Source: Mrakia gelida
Taxonomy: Eukaryota > Basidiomycota > Tremellomycetes > Cystofilobasidiales > Mrakiaceae
Length of the DNA: 64,000 nucleotides
Assembly: GCA_024345305.1 (NCBI GenBank)
Contig: BRON01000006.1
Coordinates: 248,001 to 312,000 of the forward strand
Reading direction: 5' to 3'
Position numbers and translations under genes: made by a program. Shown one piece after another: positions 1 to 12,719 of the stretch (position 1 is the first letter of the stretch; each line of letters begins with the position of its first letter). The notes beneath the pieces were generated by a model. That model was not told the DNA's origin and did not search any database. It was given only the letters and a program-made list of their open reading frames with translations.

Positions 1-1759
1 AGTTGAAGGGGAGCCGAAGCAGGGATGGGTTGACGCCTTTTGAGGGGAGGAGAGTTGGAGTTGGAGTTGTTGGAGGACGAAGAGGAGGAGGAGGAAGCAG
101 GCTCGGAGTCGAGGTCCATCGAGTCGACGTCGTGGGAGGCGGTCCCTCCAGTGGGGTTGGTTTGAGGCGAAGGAAGGATGATGACGTGGACGTCCTCGTA
201 CTATAGTTCCGAGATAAGGTCGTAAGGAGGAGGAGAAGAACGATGAAGAAAGAGGAGAAGGGAGGGAAAAGGTCAGCCTCGAGTGTGGGAAGGTGAAGGA
301 AGAAAGGGAAGTGGGAGGGAGGGATGGGCTGAGGGTGACTGATCCTCGAAACCAAACAATCAAGAAAGAGGGACGTACGTGTTCGAGGAGATCGTGCATC
401 GACGAGAGCTCTAGTCCACAGCAGTTGTAGTTCTGGCACTGAGAAAGTTGAGGGAACGAAAGAAAGGGGAAAGAAGGGAAGCGATCAGCCCAAGACGAAC
501 GAAGCTAGAGGCGGAGGAGCACGATGGTTCGTTCCGGAAGAGTCCTCCCTCGGTCTATAGAGGCTACTCACATAATCTGCCTCGTTTCTAGCCATCTTCA
601 TCGAGCCTCCGTTGGATTCGATCGAAGTGGACATGGCTGCCATCGAGAAGTCGTGAGCACTGGAAGGGGGGAGGGTCGGAAGGAGGATCGAGTTGAGACA
701 GGAGGAGAGCGAGCGCGGGAGGAGGAGGGAGGGGGGTGGAGGTGGATGGTGGTGGTGGAAGGGAAAGGGGGTCGAACGAGGTCAGCTCTGGTTCTTGTTC
801 TCGTTCTACATATCTCTAGATGGGGTGGCCAAGGAGGAGTGTATGCTATCGAGGAAGAGAAGCGAGGGAGAGATCGGGATGGATGGATGCAAAGAGAGTT
901 GAAGGAGGGGAGGGGAGGAAACGCCACTCGAGAGACGGACGAGAGAGCGAGCGTCGACATTCTCAGACCACTCCATCCACCCTCCCACATCCCCTTACAA
1001 CATCTATACTACTCGACGAAGCTCGAGAAGAGGGCGGAGTACTCACTCTATGCTTGAAGACCAAGGTTGACCTGCTTCCTGGCCGAGGAACCTTCCCTTC
1101 CAACTCCCCATTCTCATCCTCTCTTCGAACGAGTTGACTCCCATGCCTCCGAGATAGGATCCCATGTACGATCCTCCTCCCATCCGAAGGGACCGAGCGA
1201 GAGAGTTCCCGTAAGAGCCTACACCCGAGTTGGAGGTTCGTCGATCTGGAAGAGGGATGGGAGTTGTCTTTTGAGGAGGGGAGAGCATTGAAGTTGAGGA
1301 GGAGGACGACGACGAGGGGAGCTGCTGGTTGCGTGAAGGGAAAGGGAACACTTGGGGGATGGAGGACGAAGTCGAAGAGGATCCGGAGTGGGAGGAGCTG
1401 GAGGAGGAGGATGGGTTACGGATAATAGGAACGGCGGAGGACATAGAGAGGGGGGAGAGGGAAGAGGAGGGAGGGAAGAGGAGGGAGGAGGGACGAGGGA
1501 GGGGAGGTGGTCGTGAGAGGCTTGGGAGGGAAAAGGGGGGTCGTCGTTCCTCGAAATTCGGGCGGCTCGAAGGGAGAGAGGGGGAAGTTGCTGGGTCGCT
1601 GAAGTCCGACGGGGAAGTAGAAGTAGAGCTACGAGAAACTCGTCGAGGAGTAGGAGTATAGAGAGAGAGAAGGGTTGGGTTTGGTGGTTTGGGGGCAAGG
1701 GATGAGCGAGCGAGAGCAGCGGTAGCAGAACCTGTCTCACAGCCTGCGAAGCTCCGCAT
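1..1759 (-). CDS. SFP1-like C2H2 zinc-finger protein, N-terminal part (runs off left edge)
   Basis: Four exons can be joined in frame on the minus strand: 1759-1047, 659-572, 438-379 and 200 to the window edge. The first exon encodes a long serine/proline-rich, probably disordered segment. The 60-nt third exon encodes a cysteine-rich block with the pattern CQNYNCCGLELSSMHDLLEH, which continues as YEDVHV in exon four. This resembles the first, degenerate C2H2 finger of fungal SFP1-like transcription factors; the family name is from memory of that motif. Exon four then becomes an acidic and Ser/Asn-rich linker. The main zinc fingers would lie beyond the window. The ATG at 1759 is used; an in-frame ATG at 1444 is equally possible. 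By family, a nuclear regulator of growth or ribosomal genes; function inferred only. Confidence 0.6.
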
Positions 1760-3414
1760 CTTCCCCCAGCTCTCTGGATTTGACGCTTTCTCCCTTTTTT
1801 TTCTCTCTCTCTCTCTCGGCCGTCTGAGATCCAAAAATTGCTTAGGCACTACGCTGCGCCCCTCCTTCGAGGTAAAAGCTGCTATGACCTCATGTAACTC
1901 GCTAGTCTAAGAAGCCCATCTAGTCCGAAACCAAAGAAACGGAACTCGACTCGACGCGCCCACCCTTCCTTCCCTCCCTCGACCAAGTCCGGCTTTTCGC
2001 TCTCCCCGACGATCTCCAGAACCCCCTCTCCCGTTCATGTCTTTGTTTGGACTTCCTGCCACGCGGGGAGGAGGATTCTTTTGATCTTGTCCTCTTCGTT
2101 GGTCCTCAGCTCCTCGTCTACCCCCCGATCCCCGAGCTGCAATGGGCAAAAAAGCCAGCAGCGAGCAGAGAAGTGACCCTCCACCTGCCTCTTCCAGCGA
2201 AGATGAAGATGCTGAGAGGAGGGCGCCAGTCAGAGAGCTGGCGTTCCTTCCCCAACGAAAGAACAGAACAAGCGAGTCGAACGAAGCGCGTCGTCGGTTC
2301 GGTCAGTTTCATTTCGAGCTCGACGCTCGATCTCTTGTTTTGATCACTTACTCACAACCCCGATTCCTGGATGTACTTTCGTCTCGTTTCGAAGGAGAAA
2401 GTTTGACTCTTTGCCTCTCTCCTTACCAGTAACGCTAGCTAGCGCTGCACTCTATGAAGACCTGATACGAAGTTGTTTCAGCTCACGAAAGGTTGAGCTT
2501 GTTTCTCTCTCCCTCTCGAGCTGTCGTCGAAGTTGAAGTTCATCAACCCAACAAAGGAAGAACGGGCGCTCGTGATCTCTCGATCCTTGGCACCGACGGA
2601 GGGTAGGAACCAGTAGATCGAGGGCTGGCCTCGTGGGTCGGGCGTTTGGGGGTTGGGAGGGAGGAACCAAAGAGAGGGGAGATCAGAAGGAAAGGGAACG
2701 CGTCGCATCGACGTCTTCGAGCAAGCTGGCATCGCTCACTCGCTCAGAATGAGGTGCGACACTACTATGTGCGAACAAGAGGGGTGGTGTGCTTGTCCGA
2801 CCCAACCGAGACGGAGGGACGGCATTTTTGCGCACGCTCGAGCGAGAAGTAGGCGCGCGTCGATCAGAGAGGGAATGGGGATTCAAGCTGTTGGCCGTGG
2901 TTTCGACGACCCTTCTTCTCCCGAGCAGGTCCTTTTGTGCACCTAGTCAGCATGCATGTGCAGCTGAGGTTTGATGAAAGGGGAGAGACGAAGAGACTGC
3001 TGCTGAGCTGGAGAGCGCAGGAGGTGACTGACGACTTTCGACTCGAACCGCAACCGCAACCGCGACGCGTCTTGCTCTCGTCGCAGCTCTTCTCGAAGAA
3101 AGCTGTCCCTCTGAGGTGCGTGTCTCGTAGTTGAGAGCGCCGTATGGGGAGTCCTGATTTAAGGGAGTAGGACCTCAGTCCCTCGCCAGAAGTCCTTCGC
3201 TCGACTTCGTTTCCCACGTCAAAACGAGACGCGTCGTCTCCTCACCCCTCCCCTCCCTTTGTTCTCTCTTTCTCTCCAAACGCTCGACAAAAGACGAAAC
3301 CGTTAACGTATATATTAATCCAAAACAAAAGTCCAAACAAGTGCTGCTCCTCCTCCTCCATACGTCCCAATGCTAATGCTACACCTCTCGTCCCGTCTCC
3401 CCTCCTCCCCCCTC
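1760..3414. other. Intergenic region, no supported gene
   Basis: This 1.65-kb stretch lies between the 5' end of the zinc-finger gene and the 3' end of the carrier gene. A 96-codon ATG frame on the plus strand at 2142-2432 is charged and acidic at its start (KKASSEQRSD) but resembles nothing I recognise and has no convincing continuation. A short AT-rich patch lies near 3300-3330 just past the carrier stop. The remainder could be long 5' leader and promoter of the zinc-finger gene, which is common for fungal regulators. Confidence 0.4.
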
Positions 3415-6400
3415 TCAAGCAAGAACCTTCGACCCTCTCGGAAGCGGCGTCCCAGAGGCCCAGCCTCCTCCTCCCTGAGGCCTCAGCGTCGTTCGTCCAA
3501 AGTCTTCGTGGCAGTCTGTTAGATGAACGCGCAAAGAGGAGAGAAGGTCAGGATTGTGTGTTTCGGTTCGGGTTGCAGTAAGCGGGACGCGAAGAGGTGA
3601 GAAGAGGGACGATGGGACGAGGATGAATATAGATGGGGTTCGGTTCGGAGAAATGTGTTGGGTTGGGTTTGGGTTTGGTTTGGTTGGGGGGGAGAGGATT
3701 CGGATGCTGATCAAGAGAAGAGCGAGAAGAGGCTGGACGTACCGAGAAGGATTTTGAGGGCGTTCCTCGCTCGGATTCTCGTAAGATCCTCGGGACCGGA
3801 GAGGAAGGAGGGTCGCGGTGGAGGGAGTTGCTCTCCGTAGGGGTACTGAGGGAGCGAGAGCAACGAGAGAGGAGAAAGTCAGCGTGGAACCGAAGGGATG
3901 GGACGAGAGGAGAGAGAGAGCGAGAGCGAGAGCGACGAACGGGGAAGTGGACTTTGAGCCATTCGTAGACGACCAGCGTCACGGCGAATCTAGAGTTGAG
4001 GAAGGAAGGGAATGAGAGGTCAGTTCTAGGTCGAGACGAGGCAGGGAAGGGAGGGAAGCTCGACGAACTGAGGTGAACTTCGAATCATCCTCGGCACTCC
4101 TCCCTTGAACAAAGCCTTCACTCCCTCCTCCTTCGAAATCGTTCGAAACGCATCGAAGACACCCTTGTAGTTGGTATATCCAGCCTTGGCCTCCGTTTGC
4201 ACTGGTGGGCGGGAAGAGAGACTGGTCAGCGAAGGGGTTCGACGCGTCGAGTTCGAACGAGAGAACGAATACTCACGTCGAGTCTTGACGACGTCCGCTG
4301 GAGTCTGTGAGACGAGAAGGGAGCGAGGAAATCAGCCAGAGAGAGAAAGAGGGTGTAAAGGAGGCTTCGAACGAACGGTGAGGTAGGCGGCAGGGATTCC
4401 TCCGGCTCCAGCAGCGAGGAGAGTCTGGAAGTTGGTGAGCTGATATCCGTTCTTCCCTTCGCCGAAGAAGTCTTTCTGTGAGGTCGAAAGAAGGGCGGGT
4501 CAGTTCTTCTGAATCCATCGTTCTACGAGCGAAGAAGGCGACGTACTCGAAGATGAGCTGCAGAAATGACAAAGCGAACGAAACGACGAGATCCGATCAG
4601 CCTCGGTTTCGTCGCCTTTCTCTTCGACGCGAGAGACTTACCATAAGACGTAAACTATCAGCCGAAAGAAAGAAAAGGAATGCCAGTCAGCTCGTTGTTT
4701 CTCGAAGCGAAGGAGGACAGAACGAAGGACGAGGCGACTCACGTAAATCATCGAGAAAGGCAAGTCCCTCATCAAACACACCGAAGCTCCCTTGTACAAC
4801 CCCACCAATCCCAACTGTCTCACAACGTGGATCGCTCCTCTACTAACGGCTCCCGTCTCCTTGAGCATCTCCCCCTGCATCTGGAGTCGGATCTTGGTGA
4901 TTTCTGAACGAAGCGGAGGCGGACGCGAAAGAGGCAAAGACGCGACGAACACGGTCAGCGACGAGTTCGAGGGTTCGAGGAGGGAGTGGAGAGAGGACGA
5001 GAACGCGAACCTAAGGGGTTCGTGACGACCTGATCGAAGAAGATTTGAGAGGGGATGTCAGATCGAGGACGACTGGAAGGAGAGAGAAGCGAGAGGGAAG
5101 AGAAAGGAGGACGAACAACCTGCATCGCTCCAGCCGTCCCACCAGCAATCAACTCGGCCGTCAAACTGATCCTCCCAGTATCCGGATCAGTCATCTTCTT
5201 TCGTATCAGGTCGTTCACAGTGAGCTGCGCGAGAGAAAAAAAACGAGAGTGTCAGCGGGCGAACTCGAGTTCGACGACCTCCCCTCCCTCAGCTTCCCTC
5301 CCCGAACAGAGAAACGCCAACGAACCTTGATAGCCTTCTCCGGAGCGACTCCGATCAACTGAGGCAGCAAACCCTTGTAGAACCCAGCGACTCCACCCTC
5401 GTTTCGGAAGATCTTCTTGCAGCAGTCCAGCCAGTTCTTGTAGAGGACTTCTCCGACGACGGTGGAACGTTGGTTTTGGAGTCGGGTTTTGACCATGTCG
5501 CTGTGAGCACAAGACATAATGAAACGTGTAAGTGCGACGAGGAGAAAATGGTGGAGGAGGAGAAGGGGAAGAAGAGAGGGAGAGCTCACATTGGGCTGTT
5601 CGAGGGGACGCGTCGAGGGAAGAGGAGGAAGTCAGCGAGCTGGAGACGCGTTGAGCGAGCGAGAGGAGAGGAAAGCAGAGGGTATGTTGAAAGGACTGAC
5701 TAAACGACGAAAGCACCAGCTCCACCTCCGATCCCACCCAAGAAGAACCCGTAGACCTTCGACGCGATAGTGTGAAATGTCGACATCGAGCTTTCCGACT
5801 GATCCTCCAACGCTTGAGGAGGCATCCACTGTTTCGCGATAAGCAACAAACGAAGAACTCACCTGTCAACAACTCTTCGAGAAGACGAGGGGGGATAACA
5901 AGAGCAGGGAAAGGAATAGAGACGACGTCTGACGAACCTTCTCATCCAACAACGCTCTAAAGTCATCCAGAACGAGCCTCGACCTTCCTCCTGTTCCTCG
6001 AGAAGCGAAGTGCCAGACGAGGTTGGCTTCTAGGGGTGTGAACATGGTGTATCTCTGCAGAAGTGAAGTTCAAGAAGACGAGGTCAGTTGGGATTGAAGC
6101 CCGGGCGGCGCGAGAAAAGACAGTCGAAGGGGAGAAGGGACGAACAGATTCCGCTGAAGCTGTATCCAAGAAGTCGTCTACGTCTATCCTTCCATCCTTC
6201 GATTTGGCGACGGCTTTCGGAGAAGAGTCGAAGAAGAGCGAAAGAGGGAGAAGAAGGAGCGAGACACGTCTGGTCAGCTCGTCGAAGACGAAAAGAGGCC
6301 GGTCTGCTCGACGAGGGCGAGGAACGAGAAGAACGACTCACCATCTCTGATGATTCTCTCGACGGTATCCATCTCCCTCAAGACGTTGAGGAAAGCGACG

Positions 6401-7918
6401 CATTCCGAGTACGAGACCTTCTGACCAGGCGAGAGCAAACAGAGAGTTGGGAGTCGTTCGAGAACGGAATCGGAGAGCTTGTGACGGGCGATTTCCTGGA
6501 GTAGAAGGGAACGAGGTCGAGTCAGCTCAATGCAGCAAAGTGTAGTGGGATTGGGAGAATATAAGAGGACCGAGATGGGTGAGAAAGAACGAGACGCGAC
6601 GCGAAAACGAACCATGATGATCCTCTGGAAATCCTGAGGCGAGATGTATCCCGTTCCTTTGCTGTCGAAGTATCGGAACGCCTGTCGAAGTCGCTCTCCC
6701 TGAAGTCCTTTCATCATCTGAGTGAACTCGACGTCTGTGAAACGAAGAAGGGTGAGGGTCGGCCCTCGACTTCGTGAATTCGAGAGAGAGGAGGAGGAGT
6801 TCGAGGCGACTCACATCCGAGCGTGTTAGTCTTCCCGATGTAGAGCTTGACCCAGTCCGAGTCGAAGTTGAACGGTATGGCATCGGGACTGTGCGAGCGG
6901 AAAGCGAAAAACGAGGGTCAGTCGGTCGGGAGACGGGAGAATCAGACGAAGATCAACTCACGAGATGTTCGCCCCGAAGGTAGACTTGAACTCGTCAAAG
7001 CTGATAGTTCCGGAGCCGTCGACGTCGAAGTAGGTAAAGGCGATCTTGTGGTCTGCATCGGGTCTCTGTAGAAGTGCGAGGTCGCGTGGAAGAGCGCAAG
7101 GTCAGCGCGACGATTCCGAGCTCGAGCTCGCGAGCTCACGCGGGCTGACTGGTCGAGAGGAGGGAGAGGAACACACCTTGAGCAACGTTTCGAAGACGGT
7201 GAAATCCTCGAAGGATACGAGACCTCGTTTCGAGAGATCTGCGACTCTGAAGACTGTACAGCGAGAAGGCCGAGAAGGAAGAGGGAGAGCGGTGAGCTAG
7301 CGCAGTGCGAACAGGTTCGAGTCATGGGCTGGAGTCTTTGAGCTACTCACGAACTCCGTATTGTTCTCTACGGATTTTTGAGGAGTTGTCTTGAGGGACG
7401 ATGGCGTTGATAAAAGATTCCTCGTCCAAGTATCTGCCGAGGAGGAAGCGGGAAATAATGGGAGTGCGACGAAGGAAGAGAGGGAAGGAAGGGAAAACGA
7501 GGTCAGCTCTTGCGTTCCTCCCTACCTCCCGAACATCCTACGAGCTAAGGACACGTCGACTCGGTCATTCCAACGCTCCTGCGACCTTCAAGAGAGATCC
7601 CTGCTCCTGCTAGAATGCTCTCGAGCTATCAAGAACGAAAAGTTTCTTGATGAAAGCTCGAGATGAAGGTCGGCGACTCCTCCCGAGAACCGGATGTCCG
7701 TCTCGTCGTTGCTCCCTCTATTTCTTCCGTCCGTCATTGCTCCGAGCTTCGATACGAGAAGAGCATCTAGCTAGAGCTGAGAGAGGGACTCACTTTACTC
7801 CCTGTACTTCGTTCCTAGCGTACTTGTCGAAGGTTCTTCTCCATCTTGTGAGCTCGGATTCGTTCGCTCCTCGAATCTTGGACGTGAGAGCCGAGGCAGC
7901 TTCGACGATGGTAGCCAT
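3415..7918 (-). CDS. AGC1: Mitochondrial aspartate-glutamate carrier (Aralar/citrin type, EF-hand plus carrier domain)
   Basis: Exchanges matrix aspartate for cytosolic glutamate plus a proton across the inner mitochondrial membrane, as part of the malate-aspartate shuttle. The ATG at 7918 opens with [20 protein letters not shown], followed by EF-hand-like exons (for example [15 protein letters not shown] near 7000) typical of the calcium-sensing half of Aralar. The C-terminal half has three mitochondrial-carrier repeats with signatures [10 protein letters not shown] (5500), [13 protein letters not shown] (4890) and [12 protein letters not shown] (4200), and the usual end [20 protein letters not shown] near 4090-3970. 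The coding region is cut into about 20 small exons by short introns. It ends in a glycine-rich tail with TGA at 3415. The calcium-binding N-terminal half separates it from simple carriers. Identification is strong; exact exon borders are my reading. Confidence 0.93.
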
Positions 7919-8320
7919 GATGGGTTACGAGAGGCCGGCTGGAGTAGGGGAGTAGTGGGTAGTCAGCTGAGTGTTGGAGTAGTAGAAGGGAAGAGAGGAA
8001 GAAGGAACGAACTTGGTGAGAGGTATCGAAGGAAGGATGGCAGAGGCGGGGAAGCAGAACGGCGGGGGGTCGGCTTTGTTCGTGAGAGAGCTCCTGCTAG
8101 AGAAAGGAGCGGGGAGAGGTATAAAGAGGGAAGAAAGAGAAGGGAGGGAAAGGTGCTGTTCCTTTGGGAGAAACGAAAGTTTTGAAAAGTTGGTGTGATG
8201 GTTGGAAGGCAACAAAAATCAGCCCTCAGCCGAGCGAGGTCACAAGCCAGAGGAGTCCCAAACTCCTTCGCCTCCTCTGACCTCCATCCCTTTTCCCTTC
8301 TCTTCCCCCAAAACAAAACG
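7919..8320. promoter_or_regulatory. Divergent promoter region, with possible TATA box at 8120-8126
   Basis: The 402 bp between the carrier start (minus) and the RGG protein start (plus) must carry both promoters. A TATAAAG lies at 8120-8126 on the plus strand, about 195 bp upstream of the RGG protein ATG. No other element is recognised. The TATA assignment rests on the string alone. Confidence 0.3.
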
Positions 8321-8919
8321 ATGGACGACTTCGCCGCTATGGGACTTCCGATGTCCTTCAGTAAAGTAGAGAAACCCAAACCTACTCCAAGACCTCAACA
8401 ACAACAGCAGCAGCAGAACTCTCAAGCGTCGTCGTCGAATCAGCAGTATCTTCCTCCTCGTCCGAACAACAACCAGCAAAACTCAAGAGGAGGGGGAGGA
8501 TTCAGTAGAGGCGGAGGGGGCGGGGATAGAGGCAGAGGAGGAGGAGGGCAGAGGGGTGGAGGAGGTGGCTTCGGTGGAGGGAGAGGAGCTCGAGGAGGAG
8601 GGATGATGAGAGGAGGAAGGGGAGGAGGAGGAGGAGGAGATCATCAGAACAAGGTCCGTTCAGCTCGCTCTTTCCCGACCTATGCACCATGCTCTCAAAA
8701 AGCTCACATGCCTTTCCTTTCTTCCGACCCAGCGACCGCGATACGATGGACCCCTAGGAGGAGGAGGGAACCAGGAGGGCTTCTTCAAAGGTTCGTCTCA
8801 AACTCGAGCTCACCTCCTTCTCCTTCTCTTCGACTCCCTTCACTAACCGGACCTTCCTCGTATGTACAGAATCCTTCGTAGAAGATCCGTGGGCGAAACT
8901 CCTCAAGCTCAAGCTCTGA
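8321..8919 (+). CDS. Small glycine/arginine-rich (RGG) protein, 146 aa
   Basis: Three exons (8321-8653, 8733-8790, 8870-8919) give 441 nt in frame, 146 residues. The protein starts MDDFAAMGLPMSFSKVEK, followed by a glutamine run (residues about 28-34), an Asn/Gln/Ser segment and a long RGG/GGRGGG tract (about 53-108), and ends with an acidic and hydrophobic motif SFVEDPWAKLLKLKL. RGG tracts commonly bind RNA and are targets of arginine methylation, so a role in nuclear RNA handling is plausible but inferred. The conserved-looking ends, N-terminal FAAMGLP and C-terminal SFVEDPW, are encoded in different exons, which supports the splicing. I do not recognise a named family. Intron 2 starts with the unusual GTTCGT. 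Confidence 0.75.
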
Positions 8920-9249
8920 TTCTCACCGTCGAACGAACGAATTTCGTGAGCTCGACTTCTGCTCCTTCCCTTCCTTTCGCGAGCTCACCTCCTCTTTTTC
9001 TTCCTTCCCTTCACCATCTTAGATCGTGTATCACCAACCTCCTCCTTCACTACTGTAAAACATCGGCCCTCAATTCCGCTCGTAACGCCTATTCATGACC
9101 CGTCCCATCTTCCCTCTTCGCCCGCCGAGCCTCGCGAGCTCGACTCCCCTCTCTCCCTCGTCCCGTCGCTCTCTCTTTCCCTCTCCCTCTTTCCCTCTCC
9201 CCAACCCAACCCAAATTCAATCGTGAAACCACAAAGTCATTACATCCCC

Positions 9250-12200
9250 TTAAAGCTTCGCCTTCTGCTCCCCAGCCCCCTCCTCGCAAACCCTCTTGAG
9301 CGTCACCAAAGCGTCCTGGACGTGCTGCTTGAACCGATGGGTCGACGTGTTCGCTGCCGACTTCTTGGACTCGATTCCAAACTGGATACGGGTCTTGGCG
9401 GCGGTGTAGTTGATTCCGTAACCGCTGTGAGGGGAGGGAAGAGGGCAGAGGGAAGGGGTGGGTTAGTTTTGGAGAGAGGGAGGGAGGACGGAAGGGAGGG
9501 GAGGGGGCAGGGGCCGAGAGAGGAAGAAGAGAGGAAGAGAGGGAGAGAGGGAGGGAGGGAGGTAGAACGAACTCTGGCCAGACTGTTCCGAATCTGGATG
9601 ATTGAGTAGCAGCGGAAGAGGGCAAATTGTCAGTCTCGGGTCCCGGAAAACGAAAGGAAAGGAGACGAGGAAAACAAGAGCGAGAAGCGAAAGTGCGACG
9701 CGACGACTCACCCAGTCCCTCTAAACCTCTCTCCACTTCCGAGCGAACTCGTCGAGAGCTTCCACTCCGCACTCCTCGCGAACAGCTCGTCCTCGAACAG
9801 AGGGTGGGTCTCTCCTGGTTGAAGCATGAGCTTGAGTCCGAAGAGATGTCGATCGGATCCCTTGCCGGAGGAGGAGTCTCGAGTCACTTCGACAACGAAA
9901 CGAGACGCGACAAGACCGAGTCAGCTCGAGCAAGAGAGAAGAAAAAAGATAGGGAGAGGGAGAGGAGGACGCACAGCTCGAGTGAGTCTTGCAAGCCTGG
10001 ACGAGAAGTTGGTAGCGCGTCGCGGACTGGAAAGAAAAAGACGAAAACAAAGATGAAAACGGTCAGACTCGACGAGGTGCGGCGGAACGAGAGAAAAGGA
10101 AGGCTGGAGGGACTCACCGAAGTCGAAGGATCCTCCAAGGCAAGGACGAGAGCCCTGGCATCCTCACTGAACGATCTGATGACCTCCGTTCGACCATGAG
10201 CGAACATCCTCGTCGACGCGGTTTCGTACGTCGCTGAGAACTGGCCTTGATCGGCGTGGTAGGCGATTTGAAGGACTTGTTGGATGAAGGCGTCGGGAGC
10301 GACTTTGCCTGGTGAAAGGAGAGATCGAAAGAGAGGAGGCGAGATCAGAAACGGTCCTCGGATGCTCAAGTGGACTGCAGGAGAGGAAGGAATAGAAAGC
10401 GGCGGGCGAGCACGAACCATGAGCCTTGATCCAATCGGTTCCAAACTCCTCGAAGTGGAGTTGAGAGGGCTCGGAGTCACGGATGACAGCGATTCCTCGT
10501 TCCTCAGCAGCGTCGATTCGAGCTTCGACGTCGGCTCGAGCAGCAGAGGGGACGTCCCAGTCGAGTCGAGACCAGCCGGTGGAGGAGGCAGGGGAAGGGT
10601 GAGGAGGGAAGGCTTCGAGGGAGATAGGTTCGGCGATGGCGTAGTCGATGACGAGAGAGGGAAGGAGAGCGTCGCAACTGTGAAGGGAAGACGATGCGAC
10701 GCGACACAGTCAGAGCGTGCTTTTGATCGACGACTGCTAGGTCGACGAAGAGAGAGGAAACCGATAAAGAGCTTACGGAGAGTGCTCTCCCATCATTCCA
10801 GCTGAAGGCAAGAGACGAGATCAGGGGTCAGTTAGGTGTTTCGATGACGCGAGACGCGTCGAGCAAAAAGTCGAACAGCAAACTCACCTCGAGCGTTGGT
10901 CTCGACGAAGATGCTAAGAGCCTTATCCATCCATCTGTTCCTGGGAGTCAGACCTCCGGAAGAGCAGTTCTGAACGTGAGCGTCGACGGAGCCCTTGAGG
11001 AGGTTAGCGCCGACGGAGGGAGCTTGGGCTGGAGGGAGGGTGTGCGAGTCGAGGGAGAGAGCGAAGAGGGAGTGGTTGATGGATTCGAAGACCTTTCGGT
11101 TCTTGTCTGAGGGAGAGAGGGAAAGGAGGTGCTCTCGGTTCTGACGCAGAGATAGAGGAGAGAGAGTCAGCTCTCGAGGTTCAGAGATCGGGTCAAGACA
11201 GGACAGAGAAGTTAGAGCGAGGAGCACTCACGACGGTCCACTCGTCCCTTCCGTCCGAAGTCATGATCCCGATCCTCAAAGGCTCGTCCGTTCGAGAGAT
11301 AGCATCCTCGACGGCTCCCCAAAGCCTCTGCTCGATCACGTCGGGAGGAAGGACGTTCAAGTCGACGTCGAGCACTTCGACCTCGTAGATGAAGTCTCGG
11401 ATCAAGACGGACAGATGTCGACCCTTCTCGAAGGGAGGAAGAAGGGACGATCCGTCGCATCCAGGGAGTGGGAGTCGAGAGAGGTTGAAGAGTCCTGGAC
11501 GACGAGGAGGAACGAGCGTCGAGCGATGAGCGAGGAGCGATGAGAGACGCGAACGAACAGAGGGAAGGACGGTCACGAACGGGTGTACTGGTACATGTCG
11601 AGAGGCCCAGCCTTCGAGCTATCAGGAAGGATGTCCCCGCTGTATCGAAGGAAAGAAGTCTGGTCAGCGCGAGGAAGACGAGGAAGCCGAGAAATTCGAG
11701 GGACGCGTCGAGTTCCGTCTCTCCCGAACTCACCTCTCGATCCTCGCCTTGAAGTTCAAGAACCTCGCCGTCAACCACGCTGCCCTCCTGACCTGCCACT
11801 CAGTGAACTCTGCCTTCCCGGTGGAATCTCCGTTTCCTCGAGAAAGACCCTTGCCAGCAGCGAAGACTCCTCCGTCCCCTTGCTCCTCGACGGAGGCGAT
11901 GGAAGCTGGAACCGTAGGGTCGTTGCGGAAGAGGAGCCACCTAGATAAGCGAGAAACGAGTCAGTACGAGCGCGAGCTTGTTTCGCCAAGCTTCGTTAGG
12001 TACGAGGAAAGCCGACGAGAGGGAAAGAGAACGGAAGAGATGGAGGCGAAGACGAACCAGTTGGAGTTGATCAGGAGAGGAACCCGCCACTCGTGGTACG
12101 CCTTCTTGAGCCAGAGCGAGTCGTCGAGCCAGTTGTGAGGAGAGACCTCGTCGAGATCTATCGAGGAGATGAAGGAAGCGAAAGGGTCAGTTCTAGGAAG

Positions 12201-12719
12201 AAAGAGAGCGCGAGGTCTGGCGGGTCGAGCTCGGGTTGCGATGGTTCGGTGATCTCTCCTCCTCCTCCTCCCTGTCTCCCTAGATGCCTCATAAACTCGG
12301 ACCGAGTTCGAACGAGTCTGAAAGCTCAGCAGACCTCCTTCCCATCTCAAGGATCATGAGAGCTAGAATTTACCTTTGAGTCGCTCCTGTAGCTTGGTTC
12401 CCAGTCCATCCTCCGCGAACGACCTCGCGAGCTCCCTCCTCTGCTCGAGCCCTTGGTCGAGTTCTCCACTCTCGAGCAGGAAGGGCCTCAGACTGGTAAC
12501 GTATCTGTCGAGACTGGATTGAAGGGAAGGGATGGGGAGCTTGGGGAGGTTCCTGGTTTCGTCGAACGTCCTAGGTTTCGCTCCTGGAGCTCGTTGAGGT
12601 TGAGAAATGGCGAACATCCGAGCTGTCGAGGAGGAGGAGAGGGTGCTAGTGGCGAGAAGGGAGGATTTCTGATGCAAGAAGAGTGAAGATGTAAGAAGTC
12701 GATGGGGTCGAGAGATCAT
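9250..12719 (-). CDS. CAT2: Carnitine O-acetyltransferase, likely dual mitochondrial and peroxisomal
   Basis: Transfers acetyl groups between CoA and carnitine so that acetyl units made in peroxisomes or cytosol can reach the mitochondrial matrix. The N-terminus (ATG at 12719) is a basic, serine-rich presequence (MISRPHRLLTSSLFLHQ), followed by the family opening LPKLPIPSLQSSLDRYVTS. The catalytic-histidine motif GMMGEHSPCDALLPS straddles an intron near 10790. The carnitine/acyl signature YETASTRMFAHGRTEVIRS lies near 10200. The C-terminus, near 9430-9250, contains GYGINYTAAKTRIQFGIES and ends with AKL followed by TAA, a type-1 peroxisomal targeting signal. An in-frame internal ATG at 12617 (MFAISQPQRAPG) would give a form lacking the presequence, as known for yeast Cat2. 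About 13 short introns. Strong family assignment; targeting is inferred. Confidence 0.93.

Noticed and set aside
1329..1661. Glu/Arg/Gly-rich plus-strand frame
   Set aside because: Antisense image of the Ser/Pro-rich exon of the zinc-finger gene.
2142..2432. Possible short acidic protein starting MGKKASSEQ
   Set aside because: No homology recognised, no supported splice continuation, and coding character fades after about 55 codons.
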